The position numbers were made by a program, and so were the translations under genes. The notes under the pieces are model-generated. The model was not told where the DNA came from, made no database searches, and was given only the letters and a program-made list of their open reading frames with translations. A stretch of DNA of 56,158 nt. Origin: Elysia marginata. Lineage: Eukaryota; Mollusca; Gastropoda; Plakobranchidae. The stretch is from positions 307,587 through 363,744 of the forward strand of contig BMAT01007340.1 of NCBI GenBank assembly GCA_019649035.1. The letters are read 5' to 3'. Below, piece after piece: positions 35,701 through 42,940 of the stretch; within the stretch, counting starts at the first letter, position 1, and each line of letters opens with the position of its first letter.

Positions 35701-35953
35701 CACCTTTTTCTGACAGAATCACATATTATTGACATTGCATGAGTTATTAAATGCCATCAAAATACAAAAGAAAATGTACTAAAACCCTACTTTAGATAGC
35801 ATCGATGACTTTTTGCACCAATGGTTTTCAATATTTCTTATAATTTTTCCCCCTGTATCCTGTAGGAAAACTATCAGCACTATCGACCAGTCTGAGTTTG
35901 ACGGCTTTGAGTATGTGAACCCGCTGCTTATGTCTATGGAGGACTGTGTATAG
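829..35953 (+). CDS. aPKC (PRKCI): Atypical protein kinase C (iota/zeta type), 20 exons, two of them mutually exclusive
   Basis: Serine/threonine kinase of the Par3-Par6-aPKC complex, which sets apical-basal polarity and asymmetric division. Coding joins, all GT-AG with matching phases: 851-909, 1997-2118, 2517-2606, 4530-4580, 6933-7018, 8071-8202, 9774-9852, 10559-10602, 11620-11646, 13891-13974, 21603-21767, 22409-22506, 23365-23501, 24287-24372, then 28312-28399 or 30882-30969, 33619-33744, 34441-34520, 35022-35227, 35866-35953. The total is 1848 nt, or 615 residues; human PKC iota is about 596. Domains: PB1 about 12-95, pseudosubstrate about 111-122, C1 127-176, hinge about 181-262, kinase about 273-541, AGC tail to 615. 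Catalytic residues seen: glycine loop IGRGSYAKV (279-287), Lys302, Glu321, YRD Asp397, Asn402, DYG Asp415, activation-loop Thr431, turn-motif Thr583, and Glu602 in place of the hydrophobic-motif phosphosite. DYG and Glu602 are hallmarks of atypical PKCs. Exons upstream of 829 may exist. Identity is near certain; use of the hinge exons is inferred. Confidence 0.96.
1997..2118 (+). CDS. aPKC (PRKCI): aPKC exon 2: PB1 domain core
   Basis: Encodes residues 20-60, including the segment [18 protein letters not shown] that continues into the acidic OPCA loop used to pair with the PB1 domains of Par6 or p62. The acceptor is TTAACCAG and the donor GTATAA. Codon phase is 2 in and 1 out. The open frame continues past 2118 to 2186, but that part is intron and does not match the family. 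Confidence 0.95.
2517..2606 (+). CDS. aPKC (PRKCI): aPKC exon 3: PB1 C-terminal half
   Basis: Encodes residues 61-90, starting [19 protein letters not shown] and ending in KDSELNIH. This matches the end of the aPKC PB1 domain almost residue for residue. The acceptor is TTCTCTTCAG and the donor GTGAGG. Gly61 is split across the preceding intron, and the leftover G begins Val91. Confidence 0.96.
3454..4093. mobile_element. Terminal-inverted-repeat (MITE-like) element, copy A, split by a SINE
   Basis: The ends carry a perfect 24-bp inverted repeat: 3467-3490, including TCCTAAGTCAAAA, is the exact reverse complement of 4057-4080. Outside it both ends begin TGTCT, with weaker pairing between. The interior matches copies at 8475 and 16085. 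Without the SINE it is about 400 bp and non-coding. A clear target duplication was not found, so the superfamily is unknown. Confidence 0.75.
3601..3852 (+). mobile_element. tRNA-derived SINE, 5'-truncated
   Basis: A near-perfect pol III B box, GGTTCGATCCC, lies at 3631-3641 just after the start, and no A box is left. The body runs about 200 bp and ends in TACCTTTACC followed by a T-rich tail. It interrupts element copy A; TTTTCATT occurs on both sides and may be the target duplication. Confidence 0.75.
4530..4580 (+). CDS. aPKC (PRKCI): aPKC exon 4: PB1-pseudosubstrate linker
   Basis: A short 51-nt exon encoding residues 91-107 ([17 protein letters not shown]), the conserved linker after PB1. 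The acceptor is CTGTCAACAG and the donor GTGAGT. It enters and leaves in phase 1, so skipping it would keep frame but remove 17 residues. Confidence 0.93.
4715..6126 (-). mobile_element. Tigger/pogo-like DNA transposon with perfect terminal inverted repeats
   Basis: The 24-bp ends at 4715-4738 (CAGTAGAATCCCTTTAAACC...) and 6103-6126 are exact reverse complements, and each is bordered by TA (4713-4714 and 6127-6128), the target duplication of this group. It lies in aPKC intron 4. The minus strand carries a decayed DNA-binding reading frame (4907-5320) preceded by about 800 bp that is more GC-rich than the intron. The catalytic DDE region is missing, so it could move only with help from another copy. 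Confidence 0.88.
4907..5320 (-). pseudogene. Decayed Tigger transposase, CENP-B-like DNA-binding region only
   Basis: Read on the minus strand from an ATG at 5320, the frame gives [13 protein letters not shown], a TAA stop (5281-5279), then continues in frame with [18 protein letters not shown], typical of the N-terminal helix-turn-helix of CENP-B and Tigger transposases. [20 protein letters not shown] and the following residues match the second (Tc5-type) DNA-binding domain. It ends at 4907, before any DDE catalytic domain. The stop and truncation mark it as non-functional. Confidence 0.85.
6239..6330. repeat. Two-copy tandem repeat, about 47 bp
   Basis: The segment AACGTTTTATATACACACC, a poly-A run and GATCAAATCTTGA occur twice in a row, differing mainly in poly-A length. 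Likely a slippage-type duplication within intron 4. Confidence 0.85.
6933..7018 (+). CDS. aPKC (PRKCI): aPKC exon 5: pseudosubstrate and start of the C1 domain
   Basis: Encodes residues 108-136. [13 protein letters not shown] (110-122) is the autoinhibitory pseudosubstrate: Ala115 replaces the phosphoacceptor between arginine pairs. His127 in [10 protein letters not shown] is the first zinc ligand of the C1 finger. The acceptor is TTTGAACAG and the donor GTGAGG. The exon ends in phase 0. Confidence 0.96.
8071..8202 (+). CDS. aPKC (PRKCI): aPKC exon 6: atypical C1 zinc finger
   Basis: Encodes residues 137-180, including [18 protein letters not shown]. With His127 all C1 ligands are present in the HX12CX2CX13CX2CX4HX2CX7C pattern: Cys140, 143, 157, 160, His165, Cys168 and Cys176. 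Atypical PKC C1 domains fold around zinc but do not bind diacylglycerol. The acceptor is TTCTTCTCAG. The donor chosen is GTGGGT at 8203, which keeps phase 0; a competing GTATAG at 8195 would break the frame with the next exon. Confidence 0.95.
8475..8852 (+). mobile_element. MITE-like element, copy B, truncated
   Basis: Starts TGTCTCACATTCTATCCA and follows the interior of the copy at 16085 over about 370 bp, including AACTTAAGTGGGTGTT and GAAGTCA-like segments and the AAAGCATGATAAAGCTTTT stretch. Similarity stops near 8852, so the 3' inverted repeat is missing. Confidence 0.65.
9774..9852 (+). CDS. aPKC (PRKCI): aPKC exon 7: hinge segment 1
   Basis: Encodes residues 181-206, a hydrophilic stretch rich in Glu, Ser and Thr ([19 protein letters not shown]...). 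The acceptor is TTTTCCACCCAG and the donor GTGCTT, which is weak. It leaves one base that exon 8 completes as Gly207. The hinge joins the regulatory and catalytic halves and diverges fast, so this call rests on splice sites and phase rather than similarity. Confidence 0.75.
10559..10602 (+). CDS. aPKC (PRKCI): aPKC exon 8: hinge segment 2
   Basis: A 44-nt exon, residues 207-221 ([15 protein letters not shown]). The acceptor is TTTTTAATTCAG and the donor GTATGT is strong. Phase is 1 in and 0 out, so exons 7 and 8 together form a 123-nt frame-neutral block. No family motif is recognised here. Confidence 0.72.
11620..11646 (+). CDS. aPKC (PRKCI): aPKC exon 9: 27-nt hinge micro-exon
   Basis: Nine codons (EMKVETLEE) between the acceptor AATTGTCAG and the donor GTAACA, phase 0 at both ends. 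It adds a short acidic stretch to the hinge and can be included or skipped without changing frame. The evidence is splice sites and phase only. Confidence 0.55.
13891..13974 (+). CDS. aPKC (PRKCI): aPKC exon 10: acidic hinge segment
   Basis: Encodes 28 residues (231-258): [20 protein letters not shown], then HDAESHIM. The acceptor is CTCCCTTTAG and the donor GTAAAT, phase 0 at both ends. The acidic run and tyrosine are unlike the vertebrate hinge and may be a regulatory insert. A longer open frame here that reads Arg/Gly-rich is an out-of-frame reading of the same DNA. Confidence 0.75.
16085..16501. mobile_element. MITE-like element, copy C, full length
   Basis: The ends TGTCTTGCATTCTGTTC (16085) and the reverse complement of GGACTGGTTGCAAGACA (to 16501) are imperfect inverted repeats. 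Inside them, AAGTCGAAA at the left pairs with TTTCGACTT at the right. The interior aligns with copies A and B. At about 417 bp it is the cleanest uninterrupted copy. Confidence 0.72.
18721..18741 (+). other. Possible 21-nt micro-exon
   Basis: A good acceptor (TATATTCTCAG) and a GTAGGT donor bracket 21 bases that read LSCRRFK in phase 0, compatible with exons 10 and 11. There is no similarity support. It may be chance. Confidence 0.2.
19423..19570 (+). repeat. CT-rich microsatellite
   Basis: Runs of CTCTCT and CTGTCTGT followed by an irregular pyrimidine tract. Simple repeat in intron 10. Confidence 0.9.
21165..21310 (+). mobile_element. tRNA-derived SINE
   Basis: The A box-like TGGCTCAGTGG (21176-21186) and the degenerate B box-like GATTCAATACC (21201-21211) have tRNA-like spacing, followed by CTACCCATCTGTACAATGGG, a sequence common in animal SINE bodies. 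The 3' end is uncertain. It lies about 300-440 bp upstream of exon 11. Confidence 0.65.
21603..21767 (+). CDS. aPKC (PRKCI): aPKC exon 11: kinase N-lobe with glycine-rich loop and catalytic lysine
   Basis: Encodes residues 259-313. [19 protein letters not shown] holds the ATP-binding loop (Gly280 and Gly282), and IYAMKV carries the invariant lysine (Lys302). It ends KKELVNDDE, as in other atypical PKCs. The acceptor is CATTCCATCAG and the donor GTACAT, phase 0 at both ends. A 7.6-kb intron, the longest in the gene, precedes it. Confidence 0.97.
22409..22506 (+). CDS. aPKC (PRKCI): aPKC exon 12: helix C region of the kinase
   Basis: Encodes residues 314-345: [20 protein letters not shown], then [12 protein letters not shown]. 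Glu321 is the helix C glutamate that pairs with Lys302. The acceptor is CACTGAGCAG and the donor GTTAGG, slightly weak. Arg346 is split across the next intron. Confidence 0.96.
23365..23501 (+). CDS. aPKC (PRKCI): aPKC exon 13: hinge strand and helix E of the kinase
   Basis: Encodes residues 346-391: [20 protein letters not shown], then the [13 protein letters not shown] segment and LNFLHQR. The acceptor is TTTTCCTAG and the donor GTAAAC. Gly392 is split. It closely matches known PKC iota/zeta proteins. Confidence 0.97.
24287..24372 (+). CDS. aPKC (PRKCI): aPKC exon 14: catalytic loop and DYG motif
   Basis: Encodes residues 392-420. [14 protein letters not shown] gives catalytic Asp397 and Asn402, and [10 protein letters not shown] gives metal-binding Asp415 in DYG, the atypical-PKC variant of DFG. 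The acceptor is TTTCCTTCAG and the donor GTCAGT. It ends in phase 0, exactly where the two alternative activation-loop exons begin. Confidence 0.97.
24373..28311 (+). other. aPKC intron 14 (3.9 kb), upstream of the alternative exons
   Basis: AT-rich intron ending in a long pyrimidine stretch (28060-28210) about 100 bp before exon 15a. That stretch could affect use of this exon. No third copy of the activation-loop exon was seen here. Confidence 0.65.
28312..28399 (+). CDS. aPKC (PRKCI): aPKC exon 15a: activation loop, version A (alternative)
   Basis: An 88-nt exon, residues 421-449 plus one base. It begins [10 protein letters not shown], continues [12 protein letters not shown] (PDK1 target Thr431, APE Glu442) and ends ILRGEEY. 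The acceptor is CCACAAACAG with a weak pyrimidine tract; the donor GTAAGA is strong. Phase is 0 in and 1 out. It duplicates exon 15b in place, length and phase. From memory of human PKC iota, this version differs at 4 of 29 positions. Confidence 0.93.
29738..29771. repeat. (TA)n microsatellite
   Basis: About 17 TA units ending 19 bases before an assembly gap, which it may have caused. Confidence 0.95.
29791..30028. other. Assembly gap, 238 N
   Basis: Unknown bases between exons 15a and 15b. Open frames crossing it are meaningless. Confidence 1.
30882..30969 (+). CDS. aPKC (PRKCI): aPKC exon 15b: activation loop, version B (alternative)
   Basis: An 88-nt exon, residues 421-449 plus one base, encoding [22 protein letters not shown] and VLRGEDY. 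The acceptor is GGTTCTACACAG and the donor GTATAA is somewhat weak. Phase is 0 in and 1 out, as in 15a. Twenty-one of 29 full codons encode the same residue as 15a, yet many third positions differ, so the copy is old and kept under protein-level selection. Relative to human PKC iota as I recall it, about 5 of 29 positions differ. Both copies look functional. Confidence 0.92.
30970..33618 (+). other. aPKC intron between exons 15b and 16
   Basis: 2.6 kb of AT-rich intron with a two-copy repeat at 33236-33357. No extra loop exon or other gene was seen. Confidence 0.65.
33236..33357. repeat. Two-copy direct repeat, about 64-bp period
   Basis: TGTATCATGTATCAGCTTTC and flanking bases occur twice in a row with small differences and variable T runs. 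Local duplication in the intron before exon 16. Confidence 0.85.
33619..33744 (+). CDS. aPKC (PRKCI): aPKC exon 16: kinase C-lobe, helix F
   Basis: Encodes residues 450-491: [20 protein letters not shown], then [21 protein letters not shown]. The first two bases (AT) join the G of either exon 15 copy to make Asp450, where vertebrate aPKCs have Gly as I recall. The acceptor is GTGTTCAG and the donor GTAAGG. Only an upstream exon ending in phase 1 keeps it open. Confidence 0.96.
34441..34520 (+). CDS. aPKC (PRKCI): aPKC exon 17: kinase C-lobe helices
   Basis: Encodes residues 492-518: [20 protein letters not shown], then LKGFLNK. It matches aPKC sequence through the segment before the conserved ERLGC motif. 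The acceptor is CCTTTTTTTCAG and the donor GTAGCC. It ends in phase 0. Confidence 0.96.
35022..35227 (+). CDS. aPKC (PRKCI): aPKC exon 18: end of kinase domain and turn motif
   Basis: Encodes residues 519-586: [20 protein letters not shown], then [20 protein letters not shown], ending [12 protein letters not shown]. Thr583 is the turn-motif phosphosite that stabilises AGC kinases. The acceptor is GCACCTCTCCAG and the donor GTAAGA. Two bases carry over to make Met587. Confidence 0.96.
35866..35953 (+). CDS. aPKC (PRKCI): aPKC exon 19: hydrophobic motif, C-terminus and stop
   Basis: Encodes residues 587-615: [20 protein letters not shown], then LLMSMEDCV and a TAG stop at 35951-35953. FDGFEY is the hydrophobic motif with Glu602 in place of Ser/Thr, as in all atypical PKCs. 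The EDCV end resembles the C-terminal PDZ ligand of PKC iota. The acceptor is TATCCTGTAG. Confidence 0.96.
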
Positions 35954-38900
35954 GCCAGCCAGCCTGATGTCAGCTCGTCACTAATGCTAGAACTGCTACT
36001 GGTGGTGCTGGTTTAAAACAGGACAAGAGAAGAAAAAAAATAATGGAACTGCTCTGATATCTACTCAGAGAATAATTACAAAATCTCAGCAATTTTGCAA
36101 GGCTTGGAATAAGTACTGTTTTCTCTGGAGCTGCAATCATTGTGAATGCCGCTATGCATCTATAAATGTGACTAAACTGGTTTTATGTCATAGAGCGATG
36201 TACTACGGAAGAAACTGATGCTGTGTACCTTGTGTGATCTTGTGCAGTTAAGCTCACTGTTTTGTTATGTGGATAGGACTGATGTCGGTTGTCCTTGTGA
36301 ACTGAAAACACTCGTTTGTTAAGTTCTTTTATTTTGCTTGAGTGTCGATTATTTATGTCAATTTGACTCAAGAGACCATTCCCTTACCAAGCTTTATGTT
36401 AAAGGTTTTTGTATGTTAGTGACAATGAGACTCTTTTACTTTTGGGATGGAGCTTGATGCTTGGCTTATGTTTATCATGTTTATACAAATTTATACTTGA
36501 GAAATACACAATTTGTAAATTATGCAAATTATACTGATTTTTAAACTATAAGTTTTATACATAGTATAGAGTGCCTGTCGATTGGGCTAAAACTTGTTTT
36601 TTTTTTTATCTTGTTTTTCTTTACTCTTTACTTTAGCCAAAGTTGATTCTTGTTTATCTTTAATTAAACGTCTGATGGCTCCTTGAAAGAAAATTCTGCC
36701 ATCTGTTATATTCTCTATTCAGTCTTTGGAAGGTGCATGGGTATTTGACTACTCACTGCTGTAGGTTGTATCTAAATCTTCTAAACAGAATGAAAAGGGA
36801 AGTTTTCCGGGGAAAAGCATTTACTTCATGCTCTAGGCAATACTAAGATGGAGATTGCCTGGCCTTTACACCACTTATTTCACTTTTTATGAGTTGGTTT
36901 TTTTTTTGGCATGTTTGATGATCAGTTTTCTACATACTATTAAAAAAACTACACCAATTACAATCATAGCTGGTTGGTGAAAATTTTTTTACTAATTGCA
37001 AAGGAAATTTGCGGATTCAGGCTAGGTGATTTTGTTTCATAACATGTTAAAAATATTACATACCTGATTCTAAATTGTAAGAACTTGGGTCTTGTAAGAA
37101 AAAAAATTTAATCATTTCCACACTGTTGATTCAAATACTAATTAGCTTATCAACCCTTGGACAATGTTTAATGTTTAAAATTGATAGCTGCCCAACGCAT
37201 TGTGCTTATATAATTATGACTTACATTAAGTCATTTAAGAACATGACTTTGAACGAAATATATTTATTGCTTGTAAGAACTTGCTTGATTTTCTCATATC
37301 TTGAATTTTTTTTTAACGTTCAAAATATCTGCTAGTTCTGTAAATATATAAAAAAAAAATTTTTTTTTTTTGCATTTGAAACATTACATTTTTCAAGACT
37401 ATGAAGCAGAAATCAATTTTGAAAAGCTAATAGAAGTAAGAGAAAGTAAGGAAATCTCTTCTGCTTAGAATTCAAATAATTTATATTAAGTGACAGTATT
37501 AATTTTTAAAGAAAACAGATTTTATCCAAATCTGAACATAGTAAGGGGCCAGGCAGTGTGCACCAAGTGTCATGAACTTGAAATTAGCGTGCCTCCCTAA
37601 GACAGCCTTGTCTTGGTTCCACAAAGCCTTGTAGATGCAAATGACTCAATCAGAAGCTGTAAACCAAGAAACAATCTATTCTGGTTTGATGAATCTTTCA
37701 AATGGCATAAGCAATAGCTACTTTTTACATGATATCAAAATAGTTTTGATGGTTATGTTCATTCTATTTGATATTTTGTTATCCATTTGGTATAGAAGGC
37801 TCAAAACATCTGCATTATATTAATGTGAAACATAGATTTATATTTCTTTTTAAAATGTTAAATTGGAAAACAACACTATTTTGTGAAAGTTTAATGTTTT
37901 GGTTTGAAACACTACCCATATATCTTGTGTAAGGGTGATTGAGTCAGATGTTGTGATTTTCACCTTTTAAAGAAGTGGCTGTTTTGAGCAAGACGTTTTT
38001 CTAAGCCTCTAAAATTAAAAACTTCCATAAAATATTTTCAATTTTCTTTAGTGAAAAGATACTCAAACAATTTTTAATTCAAAATGTTGACAAAAAAGAC
38101 GAGAAAAATAGACCTTAGTTGACATTTTCTGGAAAGCTTGATATCTAGACTTAAGACATATTTTCATCTCTGGAACAAAGTTAACAGTGGTACATTTGAT
38201 GTCCAATCTGAAATATCATATTTGTTGAATGTTTGAAGTGGATTAAGAATCTTTAGGTTCTTCATGAGATTGCCATCTTTTCAAACAATTCCATTTTTCT
38301 GTCTTGCTCTATTTTTTAAATATCATAATTATATGGCTTTTAAAAACATTTTCTATCTTTTTCATTCCACATAGAAACAAAAAGTTTCAGCACATATCCC
38401 CACTAGCATTACATTGAAATATTTTTTAAATCTCATATACTAACACAAAGCTTAAGGAAAACCATGTTTTATATAATTTGTCAGCAGCTCTTTTTTTATA
38501 ATTTTTATTGCAAAGCATTGAATTTGTGTGTATTTATGCACAATTTCTCACCCATTTTTCATGTGTTCTTGTCAGATGTCATATTTACTTTTGTGTACAG
38601 TTTTTTGTTTGTTATATATCTGACCAACATTATTCTATCATTTCAACAACCTATGCGGGTTTGTGTGTATTGAAGTCACATGGTACCGGTATCAGTCAGC
38701 TGAGCTTGTAAATATTTTATTGCATGTGAACAAACTTCTCTCTAGGCTTCCAAGCAAACATGCATCATCCGAATCTAGACAACTCAAGTCATCCCAGTTT
38801 TTCTCACATAATATTTTGCACATGTTATTGAGAAAGTGTTTTTTTTTGTTTTTTTTTTTTTTTTGATTCTTAAAAACTCTGAACCCTTTCCACCTCCCAA

Positions 38901-40968
38901 CCAAGATGGAAAAATGAATTATTGTCATAATTGCAAGATGTCAAATCAATTTTTAAAAATTAACATCATTTTGTTGCTGTACCTCCCCAAGACATCATTT
39001 AAAAACTGCTTAATGCTATGAGCATTCATGGATTTGTCATGTTAACTGAAATATTCTAATCATGCGTGATTACTGATTACTGTTTTGAAAATGATGTGTA
39101 TAACTCATCAAGTCAGCAAGTAATTTTTGAAATGCTTAGAGTTCACTGTTTATTACATAAACTTCAGTATAGCATTAGAGGATATTGAAAAAAAAAGAAC
39201 TCCCTTGACTCAAAAAGGAAAAGAATTTTTAATGCAAAAGAAAGGAAAAGAAAAAAATCATAAACAGACTCCTGTTTAAGTCTTTGATGCTTGGAAGTAT
39301 GTGTAGCAAGGGCCATTGGCAGCTGGATTTGAAAACCGTGTTCTCTGTACTTTGCATCCAGTTTGCTCCACTTGTCACTGTTGTCTACCAAAATAGATCT
39401 GCTCATGGCTATGGCGGCACTTCTATATTTTACTTGCTGTATTGTATCAAAAAATAGGTGGACTGCTTCATTTTCAAAGCCAAAAATGTTTTGCATCCCC
39501 TGAGCATGACTGGTTCAAAGAAGTCGGGAAGCGCATGGTTTTGAGATTAATTTAACCCCTTGCTGCTTTAAATGTAATGAATGAAGTGTTAAAATGTTTT
39601 AAACGCCCCTCTCAATCTACTAAATTGGTCACAAATTTGTTGATACTCAGTACCCAGCTTTAGAGCTTGTAAGTTGTATCAATTTGAAGCTAAATTTTTT
39701 GCCTTGTATTAATGATGCTTTTATCCATTGTATAAAGCTTTGCTATCTTACCTTTTATTCTTGTTGGCATAAATGACCATACAGTGGTGCATTTTTTTTT
39801 TTATGTCTCGCATTCTGGGTGAATGAGTTAAATCTCACAATTTTCAATTTCAAAAGAATTATTGTTTTGTCTGAGACATCTTTTTTTCAGCTTCCAAATG
39901 TCAAAAGTTTCATAAAACTATCAAAAGACATTCGAACATCTGTAGGTTTAAAATATAGAGACAAAAAAGGAAATATAGGACTTATAAGAGATGCATTCTC
40001 TGAAAAAAAACTTCCATCTTCCGACTCATTCACCCATGGTGCGAGACTCATGCTATGGTTTATGCACATGTATTTGAAATAGAGGGTTGTATTTCTTGTT
40101 CTTTGTGCGTTAGTGCAGGTGCTTCTTCTTCCATCTGTTGGCCTTACATCTTACAGCGCTTTCATTGGGTATCTGTCTGCTTTGATAAGTAGATGTTCTA
40201 TGTAGGAGCAAATGTTTGAAAGACTTAGCTATACAAAAGTTTTATGTTTTTTTGTTTTTTTTTACTACACAATTTGAGAGGCCACCAGGCTTACTCCGGC
40301 ACAAGTCAGATTTTTGACATATTAGGTAATTAACATTTATCAAAACTGTATTCTTTGCCCTTGAAGATGTTGGAAAAATTTTTTTACTCTAGCTAATCTA
40401 CTTCTTGAGTTATACCGTTTTGAAGACAATAAAAATAGTTTACCATATTAAAAATTACTATCATATAAGAGCTCTAACTCTGAGCACGACTAGTCTGAGC
40501 AACTAATTCAAGCTGGTTGCTTCACATTTGTCTATCATTGAACAGGTGGAAAAAAGGAGATAATAAGGAAAGGAAGGGCAGATTAACAGACAATCATAAA
40601 GAGTAAAAGAAATCGACATTATGTAGAGTGCCAGAGAATTTCTCTGCTTTCAGTTGGGTATTAGTCTTGCGCAAGGACTCAATCTTTAGTTTTTAATTTT
40701 CTTTGGGCTGTGAAGAGAACTGTATGTCTTATTAATCGTGTAAGTGTTCTCTGCTCTCACCTTGCCTTGCCATCAATGTCTAATGAAAGGCTATAGAGTA
40801 TAAATAATCCTCAAGATCTAACTATACACATCATGACAATTACCTCTACAAAACCTGTCGCAGGATGAAAGCTAGAGCTATAATGCTTTTTCCTTTATCC
40901 TTTTTTTTTTTTCATGACTTCAATGTTTTTTAAGTTTGAGACACTAATTATTACACCATCAACATATC
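35954..40968 (+). other. aPKC 3' UTR and downstream non-coding DNA
   Basis: Sequence after the stop is AT-rich and non-coding. ATTAAA at 36663-36668 is a possible poly-A signal; the first AATAAA I noticed is near 40428. The 3' end of the transcript cannot be fixed by eye. A short inverted-repeat element lies at 39804-40050. Confidence 0.5.
39804..40050. mobile_element. Small inverted-repeat element (MITE-like)
   Basis: TGTCTCGCATTCTGGGTGAA (39804) is mirrored by TTCACCCATGGTGCGAGACTCA-type sequence ending at 40050; GGTGAATGAGT pairs exactly in inverted form. About 247 bp. The outer end TGTCTCGCATTCTG equals that of copy A, but the interior is unrelated. Confidence 0.65.
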
Positions 40969-41019
40969 NNNNNNNNNNNNNNNNNNNNNNNNNNNNNNNN
41001 NNNNNNNNNNNNNNNNNNN
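40969..41019. other. Assembly gap, 51 N
   Basis: Unknown bases in the non-coding region downstream of aPKC. Confidence 1.
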
Positions 41020-41683
41020 GCTGGGTAAGGCATTAAAATGAATAGTATATTCATCTGAAATGTCCTTTCTATTGTTTGTGGCCTGTAATTCGGCTCCTAT
41101 TTAAAAGAGAATTTCTTTGTTCAAGATTTTTATAATTTGCGACAACTGCTTTACCTCATACCCTTGTACATATTTGCATTGGCTAGATATTTGTTAAATG
41201 ACCTGTATTGAAATAGTGGTATGTGCTACGTGCAAGTTTTGTAAATAACATGCCCCCCCCCCCCTTCAAAACAAGGAAATCTGCATGCTTGTTTTCCTAT
41301 TGAAGAAAAAAACCTTTTAAGGAGCTGCTTTTGTCGAGATTGTTGGATATGTTTAAAACTTTGGCCAGTGAGAGTATTAGTTTGTTTTTGGTTGTATAAA
41401 ATCTGATCTGATTGGCTTACGTCTTGATTTTCTTTTCTGGTCCTGTTTACAGGTCTTCAGTTGATTTAGAGATGATAAATTATGTCTTGTTTTTATGATC
41501 ACAGGATTTGTATACGACATATTTGTGAGGTGGCCAGGACAAAAATCAGGCACAGGTCGGATGATGGACATATTGAGTTACAATGATATTCATACCTTGT
41601 ATTTTATGCCCTTTAACAGGTTTTAAAAAATCACAGCTCCAGCTTTTTTTTAAATAACCTGAGACATTTTGCTTGAAAAGAGC

Positions 41684-41808
41684 AACCACTAGTTGGTTGC
41701 ATAACAATTTCTTATTGAAAGGGCTCAAAAGGCTTAAAGTCAAAACCACTAGTTGGTTGCATAACAATTTCTTATTGAAAGGGCTCAAAAGGCTTAAAGT
41801 CAAAACCA
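41684..41808. repeat. Perfect 60-bp tandem duplication
   Basis: 41684-41743 and 41744-41803 are identical, and the first five bases repeat again at 41804-41808. The perfect match implies a very recent event or an assembly artefact. Open frames on both strands here arise only because 60 is a multiple of 3. Confidence 0.97.
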
Positions 41809-42473
41809 TTATGAAGGACTTGTGCCTGATTCACAGACCATCTCACAATTTTTTTTGGAACCTAAGGAAGTGTCGAACCAGCTTTTTTTTACATGTTATG
41901 GACAAAGTACTGTGTTTTCATGCACATGGTTTGTCCTGTTTCATAGATATATCATGATATACAAACTTTTTCATCATAACCCTATTTCCCTTTAGTTATT
42001 GCTACCTTACAAAGCTGACATTTACATATTGTGAAACAAAGAGAAATTACAATTTTTATGCGTTATATATGTAGTTACAATATAATTACAGAATTAATAA
42101 TAGAAGAGGTGTATATAGTGCTTCCATCCTCAAAAATACTGGATTGCTCTAAACAGTTTAAGAAAACTTACTTATGAACACAACACTAAAACTATCACTC
42201 TCAAAAATTAAAACTTTGGCTCTCTCTATCACACAAATAAACTTTGCTTACACTCTTCTCTTGTATGAAAGACAAAAGGTCAAATAGTTTGTTGGAATGA
42301 CAAGCATGGAATTTGTCTTTAGCTTCAGTCCTTAAAGAGAGATGACAAATCTTGCAACCTGCTTAAAAAATACTGATGTTAAAATTTACCGAGTGAAGTG
42401 TTTGGGTATTTCAATCAATGTATTTATCAGAGCCCCTTTAAACTGAAAATCAGTTGAAAATTCTGTTCAAATG

Positions 42474-42697
42474 TGTCTTGCGTCGAGGATTTTGGAAGTC
42501 AGAAATTTAAGGGTTAATTTTTTTTCTCTTTCTCTTCATTTTGAGTCAATAAAAGTTGTGATATCTTATCACAGAATGTTGATAAAGTTATAAAATTTTT
42601 AAAATATATTTGAAAGCTTAGAAAAATGTTTTGTTGAAATGAGCAATTCTTTTGAAGGTAAAAATGCGACACCTGACTCATTCAACCCAGGATGCTA
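42474..42697. mobile_element. Degenerate MITE-like element
   Basis: The right end, read in reverse, is CTAGCATCCTGGGTTGAATG, close to the left end of the element at 39804. The left end TGTCTTGCGTC matches only weakly. Tentative. Confidence 0.35.
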
Positions 42698-42872
42698 GAT
42701 ATATCATTTTTTTTATTTGTTTTGCTTTTGGTGTTATGAACTTGGAAGGAAAATAGAAAAATAAGTTAGACACACACACACATTTATATTTCTGGCTTGA
42801 TTAAATTTTTTTTCCAGTACGTGTTTTACTTTAAGCTTGTATATATAATTAGGCAGCTTGTTAATCAAGTGC

Positions 42873-42873
<1 letters not shown>

Positions 42874-42914
<41 letters not shown>

Positions 42915-42940
42915 GAGTATTGGAAGTAGTAGTAGTAGTA
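42874..42940. repeat. (AGT)n microsatellite
   Basis: About 13 AGT units, a short break, then more units. Simple repeat. Confidence 0.95.

Noticed and set aside
41546-41957. Open frames with an internally repeated peptide on both strands
   Set aside because: The repeat is the 60-bp tandem duplication; there is no splice-site or codon support.
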